Shown here: one piece after another, positions 1 through 8,293 of the stretch | Position numbering within the stretch: position 1 is the stretch's first letter | How the letters are laid out: each line of letters opens with the position of its first letter | DNA from: Phoronis ovalis | Lineage: Eukaryota > Phoronida > Phoronidae | DNA length: 15,606 nt | Assembly: GCA_028565635.1 (NCBI GenBank) | Contig: JAOXYB010027024.1 | Coordinates: 1-15,606 of the forward strand | Direction: 5' to 3' | Notes under the pieces: generated by a model | The model's database searches: none | What the model saw: the letters and a program-made list of their open reading frames with translations, nothing else | Told to the model about the DNA's origin: nothing | Translations under genes and position numbers: made by a program

Positions 1-132
1 ATTTTGAATAAGAGTACCCCACAATGATAAACCAGATTATAATGCATGATGTATTATATTCTTTTCTAATGTAAAAATACAATAATGTTAAAAAAATATC
101 CTACACATTGGATGGGCATTAGACATGACAAA
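1..132. other. AT-rich flank, no gene seen
   Basis: This is AT-rich sequence with stops in all frames and no recognisable motif. Recognisable similarity to the repeat array begins near base 133, so this stretch probably lies outside the array or is too decayed to align by eye. Confidence 0.5.
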
Positions 133-357
133 TGTATTGTTTGTCTCGCAATAACTGCTTCAATTTTATGTGATCAGCTTTACATGTATATTTAGTACAG
201 GGTAAATACATGACAAAGTACTGAGTGGCTGTAAATTTGACATTAATCACTTTTAAGACTGCTGACTCGGTGGCGACCGTGTTTGTTCCTGAGAGGGCAC
301 ATTTGCTTTGTGCCCATTTTTGGAAATACGAAGCATTGACAGAGCGATTTGGGCGTA
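133..357. repeat. Repeat unit 0, truncated at its left end
   Basis: This copy starts inside the unit. It opens with a TTTGTCTCGCAATAACTGC block, continues through a TACAGGGTAAATAC block and reaches the CTGAGAGGGCAC block near 289-300 and the AAGCATTGACAG block. The same blocks recur in the same order in the copies starting at 535, 989 and 1320. The 'TAGG..AGGTGACATTT' anchor that opens the other copies is missing. Both strands are broken by stops, so the copy is non-coding. Confidence 0.75.
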
Positions 358-534
358 TTAGGGTAAGTGACATTTTAGAATGACCTTAAAAAGTAGGTCA
401 AATGCTAATCGCAATCTTTGACGTTTTTTGTTGTACATAACACTTTTTTTATCTCGGGAATGTCACGTTGTGCCACTTTTCAAAAAGATAAAGCCTTGAC
501 TGGATGATTCAAAGGTGGATTCATCAAGGTCATA
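358..534. repeat. Repeat unit 1, internally deleted
   Basis: The copy opens with the TTAGGGTAAGTGACATTTTA anchor, then TGACCT-8 nt-AGGTCA at 381-400, then the TTTTTTGTTGTACATAAC block. It then jumps directly to the GTCACGTTGTGCCACTTTT block. The middle of the full unit (the AACTGCTTC to GGTGGCC part seen in unit 4) is missing, leaving about 177 bp against about 331 bp for the fullest copy. Confidence 0.8.
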
Positions 535-828
535 TTAGGCTAGGTGAAATTTTGGAATTAGATTACAAAGTAAGTTAAATACTAATCAGAATCTTTGAGC
601 TTTTTTGTTGTGCGTAACACATTTGTCTCACAATAAATGCTTCAGTTTTTATCCAATCAACTTCATATTTGGTATAAGGTAAAGTACAGGATGGTAATAA
701 TTTTGACCTTGATTACTTTTAATATGGCTGAATAACGAGAGGGCACATCACATGACATCACTTTCCAGAAAGACTAAATGTTGACTGCACGATTTGAAGA
801 TGGATTCCTGAACTAGGTAGGTGGGCAT
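535..828. repeat. Repeat unit 2, nearly complete
   Basis: This copy has the TTAGGCTAGGTGAAATTTT anchor, a diverged version of the AGGTCA core (AAGTTAAATAC), the TTGTTGTGCGTAACAC block, the CTCACAATAAATGCTTC block, the TTTTGACCTTGATTACTTTT block and the GAGAGGGCAC block. Its right part, from about 768, is the source or partner of the younger local duplication. Confidence 0.8.
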
Positions 829-1085
829 AGTAGGCTAGGTGACATTTAAAATCACCTTGAAAAGTAGGCCAAATGTCGGTTGGCATCTTTGACACAGTTT
901 GTTGTTCGTAACAATTTTTGTCATGAAGAAAGACCAAATGTTGACTGCACGATTTGATGATGGATTCCTGAACTAGGTAGGTGGGCATAATAGACTAGCT
1001 GGTGACATTTAATTTAAAATCACCTTGAAAAGTAGACCAAATGTTGGTTGACACATTTTGTGGTGAGTAGCAATTTTTGTCACAA
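768..1085. repeat. Young tandem duplication of about 160 bp inside the array
   Basis: Bases 768-927 and 928-about 1085 align at an offset of 160 bp. Both open with GAAAGAC(T/C)AAATGTTGACT, then share GCACGATTTGA(A/T)GATGG and CCTGAACTAGGTAGGTGGGC, pass through the GTGACATTTA anchor and CACCTTGAAAAGTAG, and end in CAATTTTTGTCA. By eye only a few substitutions separate the first 70 or so bases. That is clearly less divergence than between other units, so this is a later event. The duplication overlaps units 2, 3 and 4 because its breakpoints differ from the unit boundaries used here. Confidence 0.85.
829..988. repeat. Repeat unit 3, internally deleted
   Basis: The copy has the TAGGCTAGGTGACATTTA anchor, the core CACCTTGAAAAGTAGGCCAA and the TTGTTCGTAACAATTTTTGT block. 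It then passes directly to the GAAAGACCAAATGTTGACTG block, lacking the middle of the unit as unit 1 does. It forms one half of the 160-bp duplication. Confidence 0.8.
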
Positions 1086-1319
1086 AGTAATTAACTGCTT
1101 CACTTTTCATCTGAGCAGCTTCACATTTGGTAGTACAGGGTAAATGCAGGTCAAAGTACAGGTCGATTATAATTTTCACATTGAAAACTTCCAATATGGC
1201 CAACTGGTGGTTTTGCTTGTTCCTGAGAGGGCATGTCACATTGTGCCACTTTTGAGAAAATCAAAGCATTGGCTGCATGATTTAAAAGTGGATTCAAGAA
1301 GGTCATAAGGTTAGTTGGC
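989..1319. repeat. Repeat unit 4, fullest copy (about 331 bp)
   Basis: This copy carries all blocks in order: the anchor with a small ATTTAATTTAAAATC insertion, CACCTTGAAAAGTAGACCAA, GTAGCAATTTTTGTCACA, AACTGCTTCACTTTTCATCT, TACAGGGTAAATGCAGGTCA, AACTTCCAATATGGCCAACT, GTTCCTGAGAGGGCATGTCA, TTGTGCCACTTTTGAGAAAA and GCATTGGCTGCATGATTT. It is the best reference copy for defining a consensus. A minus-strand open frame of 76 codons crosses it, but its residues simply mirror the repeat. Confidence 0.85.
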
Positions 1320-1605
1320 ATATTAAGCTAGGTGAAATTCTAAAATGATTTTGAGAAGTGGGTTAAATGCCAATCCAAATCTTCAAAAATTTTTGTTGTG
1401 CATAACACGTTTTTGTCTCGTAGTAACTGCTCAGCTTTTTATTTGGATTTATAATTTTTAGCTGGATTACTTCCAAAATGACTGACTGACTGATGGCCAT
1501 GTTCTGTTCTTGAGATAGAATGTCATGCTGCGCCACTTTTGAGAAAGATGAAGCATTGAGTGGACAATTCGAAGGTGGATCTACAAATTCAGGTGTACAT
1601 GTATT
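1320..1605. repeat. Repeat unit 5
   Basis: This copy has the TTAAGCTAGGTGAAATTCTA anchor, a diverged core, the TTGTTGTGCATAACACG block, GTCTCGTAGTAACTGC, GGCCATGTTCTGTTCTTGAG, GCGCCACTTTTGAGAAAGAT and GAAGCATTGAGTGGACAATT. The part between AACTGC and the second half is shortened. A small (GACT)3 run sits near 1480-1492. Confidence 0.8.
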
Positions 1606-1652
1606 AGGCTGGATCACATTTTCATGTGACCTTGAGAAGTAGGTCAAATGTC
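1606..1652. repeat. Repeat unit 6, truncated at its right end
   Basis: Only the anchor and core remain: TTAGGCTGGATCACATTTTC followed by TGACCT-8 nt-AGGTCA at 1627-1646. Similarity stops abruptly just after AAATGTCAAA, which defines the right boundary of the array. Confidence 0.75.
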
Positions 1653-3205
1653 AAAAAGGGCTTGTGTCTGCACCTGCAGGGATCTTGCTCCTAAAGTTAT
1701 GATAAAAATTTATGGAAACGCGGAAAAAGGGTTCGAATGGTAGGATTGATGGCTCGAGTCAATGCTGGTTAGATAGGCCTGAACTTTAAAAGGTTTATTG
1801 TGAATGGCTATTGTAACATATTATATCTCACTCATTCGCCTTTGTCACCCTGAAATTCGTATGTTATTTTTAACGATTTAATAAAAAAATAATTACATAT
1901 TTTTTATCAGCATGTGTGATGTATCACCTAACAAGATTTCAGAATGTGTTATTGTTGTGTTTCTTAGAAAAGTTTTTTTTGCAAATCCATTATAGATTCC
2001 CTGTAGGCAATATACTTTTTAGTTTGACCTCAGTCGTAAAGTGAGCATACTTTAAATAGGAATTATGAGAAATAAAAATATGGTAATGTTTACAATTTTT
2101 CAAGTTGATGCTCTGTAAAATATAGTATTGTATGATACATCTATTCAATAATTATTTTACCTGATTTTTTACTGCTGTTTGCAACGAAGTGCAACCTCGT
2201 GGTATTACATATTTTTTCACCAGATTGCAAATGTTTAATATAACTTATGGCCACAAGGTGGCTGTTACCTCAGTTATTTTATTAAGTTATGATAGCATTC
2301 ATGTGATATAGATGATGGCATAATCTGTTGTTGTTATCACATCTGGTATCTGTTGTATTATATCAGTTTCTCTTTAATAAATAGTTGTAAAGATAAATTT
2401 TATAATGTAAGTTTTCTGGAGGATGCTAGCGTAAGAAGTGAGTGTCATCCATTATAATCTGTATTTTAACGGGTTTATTATTATATACTTTACTATGCAT
2501 ATTCATGCAAATACTTAGGACGTGTGTATACATATTCATATAACTATATGCAATTTTCCAATTTCATGTAACAACTTTTACACTTGGTAATTCCCACAAG
2601 TACATTTAATTCTTGTTCTCTCATTTACTATTTATTATACTGTACGTCAAAGGGAAGTTAAACCGAACCTTGTGGCATGCATGTTTTACTAAGGTATTTT
2701 CACTGGTATAAGGGCTTTGTGTAGTTGATAATAAAGAACCCTGATACAAAATATAATTGAAAAATTAGAGAAGTCACTGACATATTTGGTAAAAGATTTA
2801 TTCCTTTAGGTATTATTATTGTCTTTATAGTATATCCACAGTTTTTGCAATATTAAATTTCTTTCCTGTCTGTTTACCATGGCTTTACAGCAAATATGTA
2901 AATGGTGCAATATAAACATCATTCTAAATTAGTAAGTACAGAATCTGTAATATCTCAAAAGCTGGACAATTACAAACATTTGAAAGAAATATCCTGAAAC
3001 TCCCTGTAGCAAAATGAAAACTAGTTTTATTGAGATTCAGGTTTCTTTTTGGCTAATATATATTAAAAATCATGCGCAAAAATCATGCATTGTATGGTAG
3101 TGTTGGAAACACCCCCATGCTAGTTCATGCTGACAGTGTTGTAGAAATTTTAAACTAACCTTGTAAGGTGATAAATTGTTGTACAGTTGTCAAACTATTT
3201 TTATT
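1653..3205. other. Gene-free AT-rich stretch with one CTCF-like word
   Basis: No open frame with a recognisable product lies here on either strand. The first 150 bases are less AT-rich than the rest and include GGGTTCGAATGG near 1728. This recalls a pol III B box, but no A box or tail is visible. The rest is AT-rich with short homopolymer runs. The only other sequence-specific signal I could pick out is the CTCF-like word described separately. Confidence 0.5.
2251..2264 (+). promoter_or_regulatory. CTCF-like insulator motif
   Basis: The sequence CCACAAGGTGGCTG, preceded by TGG, matches the animal CTCF core CCACNAGGTGGCAG at all defined positions but one (T for A near the end). CTCF is conserved across bilaterians and binds this type of core. 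A G+C-rich 14-mer of this kind is unusual in such AT-rich DNA. It lies between the repeat array and the gene-free stretch, a plausible boundary position. Binding is inferred from the word only. Confidence 0.3.
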
Positions 3206-3274
3206 TGTGATACATTGTTATCACATGTGAAGCAACACTTTCAGTTCTTTTTATAGTTAAACTTGTGTTTAACT
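3206..3274. repeat. Two closely spaced perfect hairpins
   Basis: Bases 3206-3212 (TGTGATA) pair perfectly with 3219-3225 (TATCACA) around a 6-nt loop. Bases 3255-3262 (AGTTAAAC) pair perfectly with 3267-3274 (GTTTAACT) around a 4-nt loop. Both are short, and AT-rich DNA yields such stems by chance. Their pairing within 70 bp is the only reason to list them. I see no terminal repeats or target-site duplication that would make this a transposon end. Confidence 0.4.
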
Positions 3275-5711
3275 GTAAGCTTTTGTACATCTGCTAACAA
3301 TACTGCAGTCAAGTTTTACCATCTGTGATAGTGATTTTGTTTTTAGTAGCAGGTGGGTAGATTTATTATTCATAATCCACTGCCATGGTTCCACTAGAGG
3401 GGATAAAATACTGAAGTTGAAAAGGTATGTATTTTGCTTTTTAATTAAATTGCTTACTATATTGGTTTTATTGCAATTGAAGAAATTATCGTTCAGTAGC
3501 AAGTATTCAAATGTAATTTGTATAACTGAGAGGTATTATCCATATCTATTTTATCTTGAAAAAGTACTCATAGCCTCAAAATATAACAAATATATTTTGT
3601 CATTGTGAGATTTTGCCCCCAGAAATGGTGTTAAATTTTATTCTAGCATAAGCACAAAAAAAATAGTTAACCCAAAAATAGAAAAACTTGAACAATTTTT
3701 TGTAAAGATTACACACATAACCTTTAATTCGTAATATACTGGTCATCACTCATACATGTCAGCAACTTAATACATGGATTTATTATAATTAATAAAAGTA
3801 AGAAACCTAAATAAGTTATTGAGTTCAAAACACTTCTGACAAAATGGCACCTATCTGTTGACAAGCTTGCAGTCTCTGGTTGACTTTGTCATTGAAATTG
3901 ATAAAAATTAAGGTCCTTACTTTTATTTTGAATATCAAAAATGAAGTAACTGTAATATATAGTGGTAACTATGTAATATTGTTCATAAGAATATGTATAA
4001 AATAGTGCAAATTTGTAGTCCATAAGAGAATTGACTGAGTTACCTATATATACACTAATGGCAATCTCCAAAGTAATGGAACACTTGCTTAGCTGACATA
4101 AGAAACACTCAGTATATCAACTCTTGATACCAAATAATTGTTAAATGTTTGTTGACTAATTAACTCTGTGACAATTTGACATTTACTTAATTTTTGTTGT
4201 GATCAGCTCTTTCCCTTGTAGAATGAAACATTTATAATTGTGTTTTTGTGCATACTACATAAAAATATGCCCTTTAAAGGTGTAGCGAAAGGTTTCGTAT
4301 TGTTGATGTATTATAAATATTTAAAATTTCTTAATTATTTTTACAAATTAATCTTTTATTTCATTATTTACATGTATGTTGCTCTGCATGATATTATGTT
4401 TATAAATAGTACAGAAGTAATAATTTTTTTATGTTTTTGCCATGGTTTCAACTTACAATGATCAGGTATTGTATGAGGGCGTCATTGAAGGTCATACTTT
4501 GAAATACGAGGTTTGAATTCTCATTATTTTGCCACTCATTTGCAATCAGCATTTAATATCGGAAAATAACAAATATTGCCTAGATAATATGCTATTTACC
4601 TATCAGACATATGTGGTTGCTATAGAAATATAGCTTACTTGCAAATTACAGCAGGAAATGGGAAAAATATTACCCTGTACAGATAGTTTGTTAGGCATAT
4701 CTATAGCTCAAATAAGTAACAGTATTTTTTAATGATGCAGGCTCATTCCCTTTCTTTGAATTTGAAGTAACTGTTCTCTAATAAGTTTACAGAACACATT
4801 ATCATCTGCTCGATTAATTATAATTATACTTCTATTGGAGATGTGGGTGTGCTTAGAAATTACAACAGGGTCCCCATGTTTGCACTAATGCTGTAAAACT
4901 ATAGTAGTAGTAGGACTTGTTAAATGTATGAACCGGACAGGGAGGGCAAACTTGGTGGGGCTGTGAAGCCTAAGGTAAAAGAAAACCTTCCCCATTGTTA
5001 AACCTATACTCCAAACATATTCCCCATGGTAAAAATGTATTTATGTTATGTCCTACCTATTGGTTTGCATCTGTAATGCTTGATTGGCATAATTTTAAGC
5101 ACCTTAGATTGGCCATATTAGGAGTTTATGGATAAACAGACTTTTACACCGTGATTTGTATCTCTTTGAAACAAAATGTGAGTTTGGACATGCCAAGACA
5201 CTAGATGGCTGTTTATAAATCGACTTTTTTCAGTAAACCTAGTTGTTTCTGAACAACTGTATTCTTGCTTTCAAAAATAATGTGTAAACCTGAATTTTTG
5301 TATCTTTTTGTTAGTGCCATTATTATTAATTGTTTATGTTTACAATATTTTTAAAACCACTTTTTCTAATTAATTTTGTAAATGCAAACATTTTATACAT
5401 CAACTAATCCACAAAAATCTAGATTCCATTGGTTGTTAAGGTAGTTGTAGACAAACATCAGATATTCATTTCCTTATATTCATACCTGTATGTTCATACT
5501 TAATATAAGCATTATAAAAATCAGCTAAAAATATAATGCGTAATTTACCATATATTTAGCCCCACACATTGTTACACATGTAATACTGGTAATATAAGCT
5601 GTAATCTCGTCCTGGATGTACAGAATTTGCTTGGGAGATGTGTCATTACAGTCACTCTTGTTGCTATTTTAAGATAGTGTATCAATGTATTACATCAATT
5701 ATCTATAACGA
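3275..5711. other. Gene-free AT-rich stretch
   Basis: Several open frames of 60-77 codons occur on both strands (for example near 3269-3502, 3417-3608 and 4240-4461). Their translations are rich in Phe, Tyr, Lys, Leu and Ile, as expected from AT-rich DNA, and resemble no family I know. A slightly more G+C-rich patch at about 4860-5050 contains ATAGTAGTAGTAGG and GGACAGGGAGGGC but no identifiable element. I see no RNA gene here. Confidence 0.5.
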
Positions 5712-5719
5712 TGACGTCA
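5712..5719. promoter_or_regulatory. Full CRE palindrome (CREB/ATF-type)
   Basis: TGACGTCA is the complete cyclic-AMP response element recognised by CREB/ATF bZIP proteins in animals. It contains a CpG in an AT-rich, CpG-poor stretch, so it is rarer than an ordinary 8-mer here. It lies about 5.4 kb upstream of the coding exon. No TATA box or initiator is evident beside it, so it could be a distal element or chance. Confidence 0.25.
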
Positions 5720-8257
5720 AAAGAAGCATGAGTAATATATAATATATAAATGAAGGGAAATCATTTTACACTGATTATAGTTCTTTGTACATTTTACTAT
5801 CAGATGTTTTAATTTAAAACCCATGGTAATATATAATGGGGGTTTAGCTTGATAACTTTCTCTATATATTATCAAATAATTCATGTTTCATTGTTTTTGA
5901 AGCAAATAAAATCTTCTAAAGCACCTGATTCAAACAGTTTCTTTAATTTTTAGTAGTTTGCTTGGCCAAAATTTCTGGAAAATTTAGCTTACTATGTTTC
6001 TAGAAACTTTATAGTTGATTATCAATTTTTGAGAAAAATGACCATTAAAAATGAAATTTGCACGATTTATTATAGCAGTTAATTGGAGAAGAATGTTATT
6101 TTTCCAAGAAGTATTGCCATATTGGTAAGTTTATTGATCATCTGTACTCTTAAAATTACCCAATGTGCATAATGAAACATAACAACTTGTTTCTTTATGG
6201 ATAGCTAATGTCAGTAAACAGAAGGCTGTATTAATATTGGCATATGCTTGAAAGATCGTAGACCGTACAACATTTTAGAACATTTAAAAACATACATAAT
6301 TATCCTCCCGATTTTATAATAATGTTTCTGCTTTTTATTTGTGCACAATATTTTATTTATTTCCCTATAAGTATAGAAAAAGTTTAAACTTAAAATATTT
6401 TGGATTAAAATCATTATTTGATGTGTTTTGTTTTAGTAGTTGGTATGATCTACTTTCCTTTAACTGCTAGTATATACTGAATATATCAGCTGCGATGATT
6501 ACTAATTGTTTATTCAGCAGAATGTGTATGTTTTTCTATATTTAGGCAACAAAATTTTCTCCCAATTTTAATTCCATTGTTGCATGTAACTGTTATAATT
6601 TTTTAAGTAGTAACTGAAGTTTTATGTTAGTTACCTGTACCAAAAACAGTGGTAATGTTTGTGTATATTGGAACTACAGACTACATTTTGTATAATTACC
6701 ACTTTATGAATAAAAAGACAGAATAACAAATTATTCTTATCCCTGTAAATGTGCTATCCACTGACTTGATAATTTTAGGTAATTAGAGATGGGATTACAT
6801 GCCAGTTGTCTGATTGGGGATAAAACCTGGGAATTAACTGGGTTTATTTGCATTGATTTAATGGTGAGCTGTTGTCTTTTCCTTAATCTATACAAGTATA
6901 AGAACATTGACTTAAATTTCATGTGAATAAAAAATTAACCTTAAAACATGAAGACTTAATATGTAAGTAAAAAGTTGTAGATGGGATGACATTCACAACA
7001 TTCAGAAGTATGGGAATGCTATTTACATATTCTTTTTAAGAAATCTTCACATGAAGTTCAGCTAGATGCTGCTTGTAGCATCCCAAAGTGAATAACTTTT
7101 GTGATTGTGTTTTCATCATTTTAACTTGCTCTACTTCTACATTTTTGGTGGCTGTGATATTTTACATTGTGTTCCTTGGTCTTATGTTGCTTTTATCTAG
7201 GCTTATAAATTTAATTATGTATGGTAAGCATTTCTTAATTAATACTGGATTATGTAACTTTGTAGAAATACAAAATTCCTAAACCTCAGATTAATATAAA
7301 TGTGATTATTGTGTTCTCAAGAAGGGGCAGACATTATATGTATACTATATAAGGTTTGCAAAAATATTTGAAAAATACCAAATATCACCATTAATTAACT
7401 AGAGCCGGTTGGGCTCTTGGAAGTATATTTAATTTGTAAAAGCAATATGTAACTGGACACATAAGAGAAAAATGGAAAAGACAAGCAGAACCTGACAAAG
7501 CATGACCCATATTTCATGTGAAAGCTAATTTGTAATGTTTTGATGGAAATATTAATCTTTCATTTCATTAAAACATAAGCCATTTAATCTGCACTGTCCT
7601 TAAGACTTAGGATTTATTTTGTCAAGTAATTTAAAAGCCCATTACTGAAATGATGGTAAATGTAGGTTATATTTTCATATATATTGAGACATGTTGCAAA
7701 TATTTAAGTTATTTTTCATAATTACTAGAATAAAATTAGTGCAACAGCATTCATGTTCACCAAAGTGAGAAGAATAAGTATAATGGTTTGTGCTAGTAGG
7801 AAGTCTGTTTTTAGGCAGTTAATGTTTGTTTCATAGCAATTTTCAAATTGAGTTAATTTTGTCACAAATAAAAGGAGCTAATTAACTTTACTTGTATTTC
7901 ATTTGATGGTTTAAGTTAAAGTCACTTTCATTAAATTCTTGTAAATTTTTAATATGCTGTTGTGAAAGGTTACTGACCAAATTCTTAGGTGTAAGAGATA
8001 TTTTCTTCACCTTACAAGATTGAGTGCTTTGGGTTTTACCAACCCAAAGATCGTGCCAATGGGTTACCGTTTAAAAAAAATGTTTATTAGCTTAAAAACG
8101 TATAAAAAGATATCTAGATTTTGTATGTAAATGGAGGTAATAAAAATGTTCACATCTGTGCCTAGAGGCATTAATTAGGTTCCTCATATGATATTTATCT
8201 TATACTGGTAGATATGGATTGATGTTCTAAGCTGTATTCTCTTTGTTTAATATACCC
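5720..8257. other. Gene-free AT-rich stretch
   Basis: There is no recognisable gene on either strand. Open frames of 61-67 codons near 6211-6414, 6737-6922 and 7088-7282 have AT-driven composition and no family resemblance. One G+C-rich hairpin stands out at 7401-7417: AGAGCC and GGCTCT around a 5-nt loop. It has no long T run or other context to give it a role. Otherwise I see only poly-A/T runs and AT-rich filler. Confidence 0.5.
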
Positions 8258-8293
8258 ATGTATCTGTTAATGTATCTGTCAATGTATCTGTTG
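8258..8293 (+). repeat. 12-bp minisatellite, three copies
   Basis: Three head-to-tail copies of ATGTATCTGTNN follow one another without gaps, at 8258-8269, 8270-8281 and 8282-8293. They differ only in the last two bases. The tract is short and probably a slippage product. Confidence 0.85.

Noticed and set aside
119-1647. Four minus-strand open frames of 76-94 codons with similar segments (AVLKVINVKF, AILEVFNVKI, VILEVIQLKI)
   Set aside because: The similarity comes from the underlying DNA repeat units. The frames are interrupted at different places and align with no known protein, so I treat them as repeat shadows, not a gene family.
1728-1739. GGGTTCGAATGG as a pol III B box of a tRNA gene or SINE
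   Set aside because: No A box at suitable distance, no cloverleaf pairing and no poly-A or short-repeat tail could be found around it.
3269-3608. Overlapping open frames of 77 codons (minus) and 63 codons (plus)
   Set aside because: Both are short, AT-driven in composition and unrecognisable. Overlap on opposite strands is typical of chance frames.
7401-7417. G+C-rich hairpin as a transcription terminator
   Set aside because: The DNA is eukaryotic and no T run or gene end accompanies the stem.
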